From the NCBI GenBank assembly GCA_016721625.1, contig JADKHR010000001.1, positions 1,240,001-1,304,000 on the forward strand: a stretch of 64,000 nucleotides of DNA. The letters run 5' to 3'. Positions 8,592 through 17,415 of this stretch are shown here, piece by piece. The notes under the pieces were generated by a model. The model worked only from the letters and a program-made list of their open reading frames with translations. It ran no database searches and was not told where the DNA came from. How positions within the stretch are numbered: the first letter of the stretch is position 1; every line of letters starts with the position of its first letter. This stretch comes from Elusimicrobiota bacterium. GTDB lineage: Bacteria > Elusimicrobiota > Elusimicrobia > FEN-1173. The position numbers and the translations under genes were made by a program.

Positions 8592-9209
8592 TCACGAACG
8601 CGGGCGGGGAGCCCGAAAGAAACGGCGGAGGTGGTCGGCCGCTCGACGGAAAGCGATGGCGCGGTGGCTGATCCGGTTTTTCGCAGCCAGGGACATTTGA
8701 GCGAAGGTCCGGCCCGCCCCTCGGGGTTCAAACACCGGGTCGTAGCCGAAACCCTTTTCGCCGCGCCCTTCTTCGACGATCCACCCCGGACAGCGCCCCA
8801 CAAACACCCGTTCCGTTCCGTCCGGACCCACGAAAGCCACGGCACAACGGAACACGGCGCGCCGACGGGCGCGAGAAAAGCCTTTCAGCAGGCGGATCAG
8901 TTTTCGGTTGTTGTCCGCGTAGGAACAACCCGACCCGGCGAAGCGGGCGGAATAGACCCCCGGCCGACCGCCCAAGGCGGCCACTTCCAGCCCCGTGTCG
9001 TCCGACAGCGCCCAGTGGCCCGTGCGACGGACGGCCGCCCGGGCTTTAAGGAGGGCGTTGGCTTCCAAAGTCCGGCCCGTTTCCCGCACGGTGTAAGGCG
9101 GAAAATCGTCTAAACCTCGCACGTCGGCCACCCCCCGGCCCAGCAGGCGGCGGATCTCCCGCACCTTGTCGCGGTTGTGGGTGGCAAGCACGACGATGGG
9201 TTTTTTCAA
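8592..9209 (-). CDS. rdgB: RdgB/HAM1 non-canonical purine NTP pyrophosphatase
   Basis: The enzyme hydrolyses dITP, XTP and ITP to monophosphates, keeping deaminated purines out of nucleic acids (EC 3.6.1.66). The family start motif VLATHNRDKVREI is near residue 6. It is followed by SDDTGLEVAALGGRPGVYSARFAG, then GRCPGWIVEE and GFGYDPVF. The final box has FAQMSLAAKNRISHRA, and the total of about 206 residues fits the family. I chose a TTG at 9209 behind GAGGGGTGAG. The open frame reaches 9335, but the extra 42 codons read through a repeat element and have no family match. Confidence 0.93.
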   Translation of the reverse strand: MKKPIVVLATHNRDKVREIRRLLGRGVADVRGLDDFPPYTVRETGRTLEANALLKARAAVRRTGHWALSDDTGLEVAALGGRPGVYSARFAGSGCSYADNNRKLIRLLKGFSRARRRAVFRCAVAFVGPDGTERVFVGRCPGWIVEEGRGEKGFGYDPVFEPRGAGRTFAQMSLAAKNRISHRAIAFRRAADHLRRFFRAPRPRS

Positions 9210-9212
9210 TGA

Positions 9213-9330
9213 CGGCTCACCCCTCTCATCCGACCCTCCGGGCCACCTTCCCCCCAGAGGGGAAGGAAAACACAGATTTCCCCTCTCCGCTTGGGAGAGG
9301 GCGGGGTGAGGGGCCTGAGGCCTTGCATTT
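9213..9330. repeat. Intergenic palindromic repeat (REP-like)
   Basis: The spacer between the MBL gene and rdgB is made of short inverted repeats. The clearest is ccctctcc-gctt-gggagaggg near 9283-9302, preceded by ccctccgggccaccttcccc. This composition is common in dispersed intergenic palindromes of many high-G+C bacteria. A related block, cctcgccccggacggggagagg, occurs at about 21230. It may end transcription of the MBL gene or be a dispersed repeat; copy number elsewhere is unknown. Confidence 0.55.
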
Positions 9331-9362
9331 TTCATCTAATGGAAAACCGGCGTAAAAGAGGC

Positions 9363-10271
9363 CTACGGGAAGTGGATCTCGAGGCCCTCGTAGGCGGCGC
9401 CCACGTCCAGGGTCGATCCCCGGGCCAGGGCCTGGGCGCGGACCCGTTCCAAGCGGACATCCAGGTCGGCGTCGGTCCGGTCGGGATCGTGGTGGAAGAA
9501 GAGGAGCCGTTTGACGTGGCCCTGAAGGGCCATTGCGAGAGCGTACTCGTAAAAGCTGTGGCCCCACCCCAGCCGGGTGGGGTATTCTTGCTCGGTGTAT
9601 TGCCCGTCGTGGATCAGAAGGTCGGCGCCCTCGAAGAAATCCACGAGCATCAGGTCTTCCCGTTCCAGTTCCACCTGGCCGCGGTGGAGATCGTCGAAGA
9701 CGTCCTGCTTTTTGGCCTGCTGGCGAAGAAGGTAACGAAAGGGCTCGTTGTCCGTCATGTAGACGATCTTGCTTTTGCCGGTGTCGATCTTGTACGCCAA
9801 GGCCAGGCCCGGGTGATTGACGTAGGCGGGGGTGATGGTCCAGCTGTTGAGGTTCAACGGGCGGGTAGTGAGTTGGACGAAGTGCAGGTCCGAAGGCATC
9901 TCGGCCAAGGTCACGGGAAAGTATTCCGGGCTCATTTGGCCCACGAAAATATTTTCAAGTTTTCGCCCCGTCCCTTCGCACCCATAGACCGTGAACTTGT
10001 TCCCTTTCACGTAGAGCGGGCGGAAAAAGGGGAACCCGACGATGTGATCGAAATGGAAATGGCTGATGAAGAGGTGGCCCTCCACGCGAGTGCCCGGCGG
10101 GGTCCGGCGGAGGATCTCTTCACCCAACAAGCGAATGCCGGTGCCGGCGTCCAAAATCGCCAGGGTGTTTTCGTCGGAAACTTCGATGCAGGCCGTATTG
10201 CCACCGTATTTGGTGGTTTCCGGTCCGGGCGCGGCAATCGAACCGCGAGTGCCCCAGAATTTAATTTTCAT
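9363..10271 (-). CDS. MBL-fold metallo-hydrolase
   Basis: This 302-residue protein begins with the MKIKFWGTRGSIAAPGPET segment typical of a phosphodiesterase-like MBL subgroup. The zinc-binding HFHFDH motif lies in LFISHFHFDHIVGFPF, a later metal-ligand Asp in VYMTDNEP, then LLIHDGQYTEQEY and LLFFHHDPDRTD. Members are hydrolases of phosphodiesters or related esters; the substrate is not predictable. The ATG at 10271 starts exactly at the conserved N-terminus, so a longer reading to 10340 is not supported. Confidence 0.87.
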   Translation of the reverse strand: MKIKFWGTRGSIAAPGPETTKYGGNTACIEVSDENTLAILDAGTGIRLLGEEILRRTPPGTRVEGHLFISHFHFDHIVGFPFFRPLYVKGNKFTVYGCEGTGRKLENIFVGQMSPEYFPVTLAEMPSDLHFVQLTTRPLNLNSWTITPAYVNHPGLALAYKIDTGKSKIVYMTDNEPFRYLLRQQAKKQDVFDDLHRGQVELEREDLMLVDFFEGADLLIHDGQYTEQEYPTRLGWGHSFYEYALAMALQGHVKRLLFFHHDPDRTDADLDVRLERVRAQALARGSTLDVGAAYEGLEIHFP

Positions 10272-10390
10272 ACCGTGTGGTGGACACAACCTCCCGCCAA
10301 CGACGCTCTTCACCCCGGGGGCGAAACCGGGCGCGCTCATTATTGTTCATGACCGGCGATTCGTCAAGGCGTCCCCCCCCTGCGATGGGG

Positions 10391-10433
10391 AAAAAAAACC
10401 GGCCCCTCCCCCGGGGAACGAGGGAGGGGCCGG
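10391..10433 (-). terminator. Rho-independent terminator of gap
   Basis: On the minus strand a 12-bp GC-rich stem (arms 10422-10433 and 10399-10410, ccggcccctccc) with an 11-base loop is followed by eight U residues (10398-10391). It lies 23 bases after the gap stop codon. Confidence 0.93.
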
Positions 10434-10455
10434 GAGAAAACCGCCGCCGAAAAAC

Positions 10456-11517
10456 CTACGCGGGGACGGCGACCGCCTTCGCGAGGATGTAATTGACCAG
10501 GTCCACCACGCGGTTCGAGTATCCCCATTCGTTGTCGTACCAGCTGACCAATTTGAAGAACCGCTTGTTCAGTTCGATCCCAGAGCCTTGATCGAAGATA
10601 GAGGAGGACTTGGAATGAATGAAGTCCGAGCTCACGACTTCGTCGGAGGTGACCTCCAGGATGCCTTTCAGATAGGTTTCGCTCGCCTTCCGCATGGCGG
10701 CGGCGATCTCGGCATAGCTCGTGTCCTTCACGGTTTTGACCGTCAGGTCCACCACGGAAACCGTGGGGGTCGGCACGCGGAACGCCATGCCGGTGAGCTT
10801 GCCTTTAACCTCGGGGATGACCAGGGCCACGGCTTTCGCGGCTCCGGTGGTGGAGGGAATGATGTTTTGCGCCGCCGTGCGGCCGCCTTTCCAGTCTTTC
10901 CGGGAAGGACCGTCCACCGTCTTCTGGGTGGCGGTGTAGGAGTGGATGGTGGTCATCAGCCCCTCTTCCACGCCGAATCCCTCTTTTAAGAGAACGTGCA
11001 CAACCGGGGCCAAGCAGTTGGTGGTGCAGGAGGCGTTAGAGATGATGTGGTGCTTGGCGGGGTCGTATTTGCCTTCGTTCACGCCCATGACGACCGTCAG
11101 ATCCTCGTTTTTGGCCGGCGCGGTGATAATCACTTTCCGCGCGCCCGCGGCGATGTGGCCCTTGGCTTTTTCGGCATCCGTGAAGAGGCCGGTGGACTCG
11201 ATCACGATTTCCACGCCGAGCTCTTTCCAAGGAAGGCCGGAAGGGTCTTTGGCGCTCACGACTTTAATGTCGTGGCCGTTGACCACCAAAACGTCGTCGT
11301 CCACCTTGTCGGGGGAAGATTTCTTCGATCCCACCGTGCCGCTGAATCGACCCTGGACGGAATCGTATTTCAACAGATACGCCAGGTTGTCCGCCGGCAC
11401 AATGTCGCCCACGGCCACCACTTCCAATTTCTTTCCCAACAGACCCTGTTCCACCAACGCCCGAAACACCAACCGCCCAATCCGGCCGAAACCGTTGATC
11501 GCCACCTTGACCGCCAT
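10456..11517 (-). CDS. gap: Glyceraldehyde-3-phosphate dehydrogenase
   Basis: This is the central glycolytic NAD-dependent GAPDH (EC 1.2.1.12), with 353 residues. The N-terminal MAVKVAINGFGRIGRLVF is the Rossmann motif. The catalytic Cys is in SNASCTTNCLAPV and the partner His in TTIHSYTATQ; NEWGYSNRVVDLV closes the protein. The internal start is set by AAGGAGG six bases before ATG 11517. It is monocistronic: a strong terminator follows it, and a REP-pair element lies in the 312-base spacer upstream. That spacer shows no other gene. Confidence 0.97.
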   Translation of the reverse strand: MAVKVAINGFGRIGRLVFRALVEQGLLGKKLEVVAVGDIVPADNLAYLLKYDSVQGRFSGTVGSKKSSPDKVDDDVLVVNGHDIKVVSAKDPSGLPWKELGVEIVIESTGLFTDAEKAKGHIAAGARKVIITAPAKNEDLTVVMGVNEGKYDPAKHHIISNASCTTNCLAPVVHVLLKEGFGVEEGLMTTIHSYTATQKTVDGPSRKDWKGGRTAAQNIIPSTTGAAKAVALVIPEVKGKLTGMAFRVPTPTVSVVDLTVKTVKDTSYAEIAAAMRKASETYLKGILEVTSDEVVSSDFIHSKSSSIFDQGSGIELNKRFFKLVSWYDNEWGYSNRVVDLVNYILAKAVAVPA

Positions 11518-11592
11518 GTGATGCCTCCTTAACAATGTTAAAAAAAAGTGTCTCTTTTAGCCGCCTGGTGTACCCGACAGGCCATGCCATTT

Positions 11593-11673
11593 GTCGTTGC
11601 CCCATTTATGGGGCCACATTTTTTCAAGATGAGTTCTTTCGACGCTAAATCGCCCGATAAATCGGGCAACTAC
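11593..11673. repeat. REP-pair (REPIN-like) element, copy 1
   Basis: Terminal inverted sequences gtcgttgccc and gggcaactac enclose 81 bp. Each end is a small palindrome: gcccc-attta-tgggg on the left and gcccgat-aa-atcgggc on the right, with a GT(A/C)G tetranucleotide just outside the stem. A second copy is at 15101-15185. REP sequences mobilised by RAYT transposases are known to have a GTAG foot next to an imperfect palindrome and to occur as inverted pairs. No RAYT gene is in the window. The flank shared with copy 2 (taaggtgat) may also belong to the unit. Confidence 0.7.
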
Positions 11674-11829
11674 AAAATTCGGTTCAGTGCGCTAAGGTGA
11701 TTCAAAAAAAGATATCCCCGCCCCATTGCCCCGGGCACCGTCATTGTGCGCGATAAAATGAAAGGCCCCCCGATTGGACCGCCCGGGAGGAAGCGGTGAG
11801 ACTATTCTAGGAAACCGGCCGCCGCGCCG

Positions 11830-12228
11830 TCAAGGTTCCAACGCGGGAAGGCCGGGGCCCGGCTCGCCTTTCAGGAGCCCTTCCACCCGAGAGAGGAGCG
11901 TGCGCGGGTCCGCGGGTTTCGAGAGAAAATCGTCCGCGCCCACGGCCCGGGCCTGATGGCGGTCCGCCGGAAAGGTTTTGGCCGAAAGGAACATAATCTT
12001 GATGGCCGAAGTTTTGGGGGAGCCTTTCAGCCGGTGGCAGACCTCGTAACCATGAACTTCGGGGAGCATGACGTCTAAAAGGATCAGTTCCGGGGGTTCG
12101 GCGGCCACAGCGTCCAAACCGGCTTGCCCGTCCCCCGCCGTTCGGACCTGGTGGCCGGAGGTTTCCAGAACATACCGCAAAAACTCGCGGTTCGCGTCGT
12201 CGTCCTCCACCACCAGTATTTTGGCCAT
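11830..12228 (-). CDS. CheY-like response regulator receiver protein
   Basis: The 132-residue protein is a single receiver domain. The acidic pair is in ILVVEDDDANREF, the phosphoacceptor Asp in LILLDVMLPE, the switch Ser in IMFLSAKT, and the conserved Lys in FLSKPADPRTLL. There is no output domain, so it would signal through protein contact, like CheY or a PleD-type adaptor. No histidine kinase is adjacent. I chose the ATG at the family N-terminus; the frame is open further upstream to 12312, but those codons are not conserved receiver sequence. Confidence 0.9.
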   Translation of the reverse strand: MAKILVVEDDDANREFLRYVLETSGHQVRTAGDGQAGLDAVAAEPPELILLDVMLPEVHGYEVCHRLKGSPKTSAIKIMFLSAKTFPADRHQARAVGADDFLSKPADPRTLLSRVEGLLKGEPGPGLPALEP

Positions 12229-12310
12229 AGGCTTGGGGGGATTATAAGTCATGGGAGGCCAGCCGTCAATTTGGAAAGAGGCGGGGAATGTGATAATCTG
12301 CACACCTTCC

Positions 12311-15070
12311 ATGGAACTCCCGACCGTCTACAACCCAGAAGAAACCGAAGCGAAGTGGTATCCCCTCTGGGAGGGGAAAAGACTTTTCGGCGCCCGGCCT
12401 GGCGCGGGGAGGACCCCTTTTACCGTTGTGATTCCCCCCCCCAACGTGACAGGATCGCTCCACATGGGCCATGCGTTGAACAGCACCCTCCAAGACGTCC
12501 TGGTCCGCTGGCGGCGCATGAAAGGCGATAACGCCCTCTGGATACCCGGCACCGACCACGGCGGCATCGCCACCCAAAACGTCGTGGAAAAGATTTTAAA
12601 AAAAGAGGGCAAAACCCGCCACGACCTGGGCCGGGAAAAGTTTTTAGAGCGCATGTGGGCCTGGCGGAAGGAGTCGGGGGACACGATCCTCCATCAACTC
12701 CGAAAGCTCGGGTGTTCCTTGGACTGGACCCGAACCCGCTTCACCATGGACGAGGCCAGTTCCCGCGCCGTGGCCGCGGCGTTCGTGGAATTCTTTCGCA
12801 AAGGATTGATCCAGAAGGGCGAGCGGCTGGTCAACTGGTGCCCGCGCTGTTGCACGGCGCTCTCCGACATCGAAGTGGAACACGAGGAACGCGCCGGGTC
12901 CCTATGGCACATTCGCTATCCGTTTGCGGACGACCCGGCCAAGGGAGTGGTGGTGGCCACCACGCGGCCGGAAACCATGCTGGGAGACACCGCCGTGGCG
13001 GTGAACCCCACGGACGAGCGGTTCCAGGGCTTGGCGGGGAAAAAAGTGCAACTTCCCCTCATGGACCGAGCGATCCCCATCGTGGCCGACGCGGCCGTGG
13101 ACGCGGCCTTCGGCACCGGGGCGGTGAAGGTCACGCCTTCCCACGACGCCACGGATTTCGAGATCGGCGCCCGCCACCATTTGCCCCACGAGATGGTCAT
13201 CGGTTTTGACGGAAAAATGACCGCCCGCGCCGGACGGTTCGCTGGGCTGTCTTTAAAAGAATGCCGCGAAAAAGTCGTGGCCGAATTGGACGCCCTGGGG
13301 CTTCTGGTGAAGGTCGAAGACCATCGCCACGCCGTTTCCACCTGCTACCGGTGCGCCACGACCATCGAACCCTTGGAATCCAGCCAGTGGTTCTTAAAAA
13401 CCACCCTCATGGCCGAAGCCGCCGCCAAGGCGACGGAAGACGGGCGGGTCAAAATCCATCCGGAATCCTGGTCGAAACCCTACTTGGCTTGGCTCCACGA
13501 CAACCGCGATTGGTGCATCTCCCGACAGATTTGGTGGGGCCACCAAATCCCCGTGTGGTATTGCCTGTCCTGCGGCGGCTATGCCGAAGAAAAAGCGCGG
13601 CTCATCCGCGAAGACCCCGGCTTCAAAAATGAACGAACGAAAACGTTCCTGAGGGAATCAGCCAAACCCCCCATCGTTCAGGCGGAAGCGCCGTCCGCTT
13701 GCCCGGAATGTGGGGCCAAAGACATTCTGCGCGACCCGGACGTTTTGGACACCTGGTTCTCTTCCGGGCTATGGCCGTTGACTACCTTGGGCTGGCCAGA
13801 GGAGACCGACGCCCTGCGGGACCATTACCCCACGTCGCTCCTCGCCACCGGCCACGAAATCCTTTACCTGTGGGTGGCGCGGATGGTGATGATGGGGCTT
13901 GCGCTTCGGAACGACGTTCCCTACCGGGACGTCTTCATTCACGGCATCGTGCGGGACAAGCAGGGGCGCAAAATGTCCAAATCCTTGAACAACGTCATCG
14001 ACCCCCTGGACGTCATGAAAAAATTCGGGACCGACGCTTTGCGGTTCGCTTTGGTGTCCCAAGCGTCGCCCGGCCGGGACATGCAGATGTCGGACGACAA
14101 TTTTGTGGGCGCGCGGAATTTCTCCAACAAGATTTGGAACGCGAGCCGGTTCGTGATGATGAACCTCAAGGGGTTCACCCCGGCGGACCTTCCCCTGGAC
14201 CAGCGGACCCCCGCCGACCGATGGATCGCCCAACGGTTGGCGGACACGCTGGCGCTGGTGGACCAACACCTGAAGGATTTCGACCCGTCCCAAGCGGGGC
14301 GGGCGCTGTACGGGTTTTTCTGGAACGATTTCTGCGATTGGTACATCGAACTGGCCAAACCCCGACTTCTGCCGGGGGAGGCGTCCCCAGCCGCCACCGC
14401 GGCGAGGCAAACCTTGGTGGACGTTTTGGACGGCGTTCTGCGGGCCCTGCACCCCCTCATGCCTTTCATTACTGAGGAGCTGTGGCAGGCCCTTTGGACC
14501 GATTTGGGGGCGAAACCGTCCGGCCATCTCATGGAGGGGCCCTACGAAACTGTTCGGAAAGGCCCCATCGCTTCCCCCGAGGATCTGCGCGGGTTGGCGT
14601 TGGTTCAAGAAGCGGTCACGGCCCTTCGCACCATCCGATCCGAAATGAACGTGCCGCCCGGGAAACCCATCAAAGTGATCGTGAATTTGCCCGACGCCTC
14701 CACGGCGACGAAGACACTGCTCTCCAAAATGTCCCCCCACATCACCCATTTGGCGAAAATCGGAGACTGGCAGTGTGTGGAAACGGGCGAATGCCCGCGG
14801 CCGAACCAAGCGGCGTCCACCGTCACGGCCGACTTCGAGATGTTCATCCCCTTGGAAGGCTTGATCGATTTCGCCAAGGAAAGAACCCGCCTGGAGAAGG
14901 GCAAAGCGGAAAGCGAAGCGGGCATTAAACGGGACGAAGAACGGTTGGCCAACCCCGATTTCCGCGCCCGCGCCCCCGCCGACAAAGTGGCCGAAGTGGA
15001 GACCCGGATGGCGGAAAGCAAAGCCCAACTCCGCCGATTGGAATCCTTCCTGCGCGCCCTCGGCGCCTAG
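12311..15070 (+). CDS. valS: Valyl-tRNA synthetase
   Basis: A class I aminoacyl-tRNA synthetase of 919 residues that charges tRNA-Val (EC 6.1.1.9). The HIGH motif reads PPPNVTGSLHMGHALN (near residue 40). The editing (CP1) domain has TTRPETMLGDTAVAV, and KMSKS is present in GRKMSKSLNNVIDP. The anticodon-binding helix bundle follows, and a C-terminal coiled coil of about 65 residues, as usual for ValRS. The start is the ATG that yields MELPTVYNPEETEAKWYPLW. It is divergent from the response regulator, so the short interval at 12229-12310 must hold both promoters. Confidence 0.97.
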   Translation: MELPTVYNPEETEAKWYPLWEGKRLFGARPGAGRTPFTVVIPPPNVTGSLHMGHALNSTLQDVLVRWRRMKGDNALWIPGTDHGGIATQNVVEKILKKEGKTRHDLGREKFLERMWAWRKESGDTILHQLRKLGCSLDWTRTRFTMDEASSRAVAAAFVEFFRKGLIQKGERLVNWCPRCCTALSDIEVEHEERAGSLWHIRYPFADDPAKGVVVATTRPETMLGDTAVAVNPTDERFQGLAGKKVQLPLMDRAIPIVADAAVDAAFGTGAVKVTPSHDATDFEIGARHHLPHEMVIGFDGKMTARAGRFAGLSLKECREKVVAELDALGLLVKVEDHRHAVSTCYRCATTIEPLESSQWFLKTTLMAEAAAKATEDGRVKIHPESWSKPYLAWLHDNRDWCISRQIWWGHQIPVWYCLSCGGYAEEKARLIREDPGFKNERTKTFLRESAKPPIVQAEAPSACPECGAKDILRDPDVLDTWFSSGLWPLTTLGWPEETDALRDHYPTSLLATGHEILYLWVARMVMMGLALRNDVPYRDVFIHGIVRDKQGRKMSKSLNNVIDPLDVMKKFGTDALRFALVSQASPGRDMQMSDDNFVGARNFSNKIWNASRFVMMNLKGFTPADLPLDQRTPADRWIAQRLADTLALVDQHLKDFDPSQAGRALYGFFWNDFCDWYIELAKPRLLPGEASPAATAARQTLVDVLDGVLRALHPLMPFITEELWQALWTDLGAKPSGHLMEGPYETVRKGPIASPEDLRGLALVQEAVTALRTIRSEMNVPPGKPIKVIVNLPDASTATKTLLSKMSPHITHLAKIGDWQCVETGECPRPNQAASTVTADFEMFIPLEGLIDFAKERTRLEKGKAESEAGIKRDEERLANPDFRARAPADKVAEVETRMAESKAQLRRLESFLRALGA

Positions 15071-15100
15071 GAGCAATGCAGTTCACTTAAGGTGATATTT

Positions 15101-15185
15101 GTAGTTGCCCCTTTTATGGGGCGTCTTTTAAATCGATTAAATGGCGATGTCGACATCAAAGGTGCCCGATAAATCGGGCAACTAC
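15101..15185. repeat. REP-pair (REPIN-like) element, copy 2
   Basis: Perfect 10-bp terminal inverted repeats, gtagttgccc (15101-15110) and gggcaactac (15176-15185), surround 85 bp. Inside each end is a stem: gcccc-tttta-tggggc on the left and gcccgat-aa-atcgggc on the right. GTAG precedes each stem on its own strand. It lies between the convergent ends of valS and hpnD. Copy 1 lies upstream of gap. Confidence 0.75.
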
Positions 15186-15209
15186 GCTTAACTGCGCCCA
15201 GGACCTGGG

Positions 15210-16046
15210 CTATACCGCCAGGGCGCGGAGTCGTTCGAAAAAACTGAGGCGGGGAGGTTCGCCGAAAATCGCGAACCCCTGGGACTCCAACTTTTCCAAA
15301 AGCATCTCGTAGATCCGGCCCATGGCCAACGCCGGGCGCGCCCGTCGACGGCTTTCCGCGGGAAGCGCGGCCCGGGCCTCGGCGAAAACGGCGCGGGCGC
15401 GTTCGGCCTGAAACGCCATCATCCGACGGTAGTTGTCGTTATACACCTGGGCCAAAACCTCCGCCTCCCCGAAACCGAAACGAACCAAATCTTCCTGGGG
15501 CAAATAGATCCGCCCGCGCAGAGCATCTGTTTTCACGTCGCGAATGATGTTGACGAGTTGCATCGCCAGCCCGAGCTTTTCGGCGAAGGTCCGGTGCAGG
15601 TCCGGCCCGAGCCCGAAAATGGGCAAACAAGCCAACCCCACCGTGCCGGCCACCCCGTGACAATAGACCCGGAGCGCATCGAAAGTCGCGTAACGGGTTT
15701 GCGTCAAATCCCGCTCCACGCCGTCCACCAAATCCAGCAGATCGTTCTTCGCGATGGGGAATTCCGACAAGACGGTCTGGAGCGACTTCCATACCGCGGC
15801 CTCGCGGCCTTCGAAATCGGCGGGTTCGCCGTTCAGAACCGCTCGCCAGCGGCCCAGGACGGCCCGGGCCCGGTCCGGTTCGTTGGCGTCGATGCCGATT
15901 TCGTCCACGGCATCGTCCACCGCGCGGGCGAAGGCGTAGACCGCGGCCAGGGCGTGGCGTCGGCGGGGCGGCAGGAGGATAAACGCCGGAGCGAAATTGC
16001 TCATGCGAAACACGCTGAGCGGACGTTTCAGAAAAGACAATTTCAT
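15210..16046 (-). CDS. hpnD: Presqualene diphosphate synthase (HpnD-like)
   Basis: A trans-isoprenyl synthase of the squalene/phytoene synthase family, 278 residues. Known HpnD joins two farnesyl diphosphates to presqualene diphosphate. The first aspartate-rich motif is YAFARAVDDAVDEIG; the second region is LVNIIRDVKTDALRGRIYLP. The paired upstream gene is HpnC-like, and the ATG forms an ATGA overlap with its stop, as is typical for hpnC-hpnD pairs. The third enzyme (HpnE) and the hopene cyclase are not in the window, so the end product is unproven. A phytoene synthase role is less likely given the pair. Confidence 0.82.
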   Translation of the reverse strand: MKLSFLKRPLSVFRMSNFAPAFILLPPRRRHALAAVYAFARAVDDAVDEIGIDANEPDRARAVLGRWRAVLNGEPADFEGREAAVWKSLQTVLSEFPIAKNDLLDLVDGVERDLTQTRYATFDALRVYCHGVAGTVGLACLPIFGLGPDLHRTFAEKLGLAMQLVNIIRDVKTDALRGRIYLPQEDLVRFGFGEAEVLAQVYNDNYRRMMAFQAERARAVFAEARAALPAESRRRARPALAMGRIYEMLLEKLESQGFAIFGEPPRLSFFERLRALAV

Positions 16047-16948
16047 GCCGCCACCGCCAAAGGAACCGGTTTCCAGAAAAGCCAGGGCAGAACCAGCCGC
16101 GCCCAGTCCCCCGCGCCCAGGGAAGGACGGCGAGACCACACATCAAACCCCTGCCTCTCGATCTTATTTAAAATTTCCATTCCACCCAGCCAAACGAAAC
16201 GCAACTCCCGTCGGAGCGGGGCGGGGGCCTGGTCCGCGAGAGCGCGCCCTTCGGCGAAGATCGTCCGGGTGCGGCGAACCTGGAACCCCATGAGATCGCG
16301 GAGCGCCTCCGTGGCGGGGCCCTGAAGCGCGGCCTGTTCGGAGAGACCCCGCGCCGCCAGGTCTTCCAGCGGGATGTACAAACGGCCTTTCAGAGCGTCC
16401 ACCGTCACGTCCTGCCAAAAGTTGGCCAACTGGAGGCCCGTGCAAATCGCGTCGGACCAACGGCCCATGGGTTCGGTCCAGGCGCCGAATAGCCGGAGCA
16501 GGATCTCGCCCACGGGGTTGGCGGAGCGCCCGCAGTAATAAAGGAGGTCGTCAAAGGTCGCGTGGCGGGCCTTTTGCACGTCCATCTCAAAGGCGGTGAG
16601 AAGGTTTTCGAAAGGGGCTTTGGGAAGGCGGTGGCGCGAAAAGACGTCGGCCAAGGCCCAGAAGACGGGGTGTTGCCGGTGATCCGTCAAGCAGGCCTCC
16701 AGGCGGCGCCGCCAGTCCGCGAGGCGCGAGAGACGGTCCGGGGCGGTGAGGCCGGGCTCGTCGGCGAAGTCGTCGGCGCACCGGGCGAAGGCGTAGACAG
16801 CGGCCACCGCCGGGCGGATTTCTTTCGGCAACCAAAAGGAGGCCACGGGAAAATTCTCGTAGTGTTCCCGAGCGAGCTTCGCGCAGGCGTCGTAAGCCAG
16901 CGGAAGCGTTGAAACGGAAGAGGGCAGGAGGTCGGCGGAAAACGGCAT
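16043..16948 (-). CDS. hpnC: Hydroxysqualene synthase (HpnC-like)
   Basis: This is the second squalene/phytoene synthase family protein, about 301 residues, adjacent to and overlapping HpnD. HYENFPVASFWLPKEIRPAV is the HpnC hallmark near the N-terminus. It is followed by the Asp-rich YAFARCADDFADEPG and the second region QLANFWQDVTVDALKGRLYIP. Known HpnC turns presqualene diphosphate into hydroxysqualene, the middle step of the three-enzyme bacterial squalene route. A TTG at 16996 that overlaps the upstream stop is an alternative start; I prefer the ATG. Confidence 0.83.
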   Translation of the reverse strand: MPFSADLLPSSVSTLPLAYDACAKLAREHYENFPVASFWLPKEIRPAVAAVYAFARCADDFADEPGLTAPDRLSRLADWRRRLEACLTDHRQHPVFWALADVFSRHRLPKAPFENLLTAFEMDVQKARHATFDDLLYYCGRSANPVGEILLRLFGAWTEPMGRWSDAICTGLQLANFWQDVTVDALKGRLYIPLEDLAARGLSEQAALQGPATEALRDLMGFQVRRTRTIFAEGRALADQAPAPLRRELRFVWLGGMEILNKIERQGFDVWSRRPSLGAGDWARLVLPWLFWKPVPLAVAA

Positions 16949-16992
16949 GGGGGAGTGGACCAACGTCCGGCGCGGGGAGGGATCGGCCTGGG

Positions 16993-17415
16993 TCAATCCC
17001 AGATGGGGGCGTGCCAGAGCGTTTCCATCAGCCAGCGAACCTCGGAATCGCAGTAGGCCATTTCGGAATATTGGGTCTTCCCCCGCTCATCGAGGTAGGT
17101 GAGAGCGATGGTCACGTCGCGGTGCCGCTCGGCATGGGTATTGCGGGACCACGTGGCGGACACGCACAAAATACCCGACGGAATATCCAAATGGCCCCGC
17201 CATTCGGCTTTGACGCAGGGGCCCTGGCAAACGAGGCCGCGGTCTTTGGGGCGTAGAACTTTCTCTTCTTCGGGCCGCCGGGTCGGTTTTCCGGTCATCC
17301 CCCCGGCCTCGCAAATGGAGGCCAGGAAATTTTCCAACTTCCGCTTGTTGATTTTCGGCAGGTGCTTGGGAGCGCGGTTGGGCTCCTTGTTTTCGTCCGG
17401 ATTATGCTTTGTCAT
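16993..17415 (-). CDS. Hypothetical protein with six cysteines
   Basis: The 140-residue soluble protein is not recognised. It has a basic N-terminus (MTKHNPDENKEPNRAPKHLP) and scattered cysteines: CEAGG, VCQGPCVKAEW, ILCVSATW and YCDSEVRW. A metal site is possible but does not follow a standard spacing. It ends against hpnC, and its start region overlaps the end of the repeat-containing gene upstream, so it is probably in the same transcript as hpnC/hpnD. The ATG at 17415 has AGGGAG upstream; an ATG at 17436 is an alternative. Confidence 0.6.
   Translation of the reverse strand: MTKHNPDENKEPNRAPKHLPKINKRKLENFLASICEAGGMTGKPTRRPEEEKVLRPKDRGLVCQGPCVKAEWRGHLDIPSGILCVSATWSRNTHAERHRDVTIALTYLDERGKTQYSEMAYCDSEVRWLMETLWHAPIWD

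Noticed and set aside
8549..8845. N-terminal extension of the zinc-ribbon membrane protein
   Set aside because: It would overlap rdgB by about 250 bases on the same strand, and its codons are shadow-like.
9210..9335. N-terminal extension of RdgB
   Set aside because: The extra codons translate an intergenic palindromic repeat and precede the conserved family N-terminus.
13769..15076. 435-codon minus-strand frame inside valS
   Set aside because: Exact antisense shadow of a confidently assigned gene, with no family resemblance of its own.
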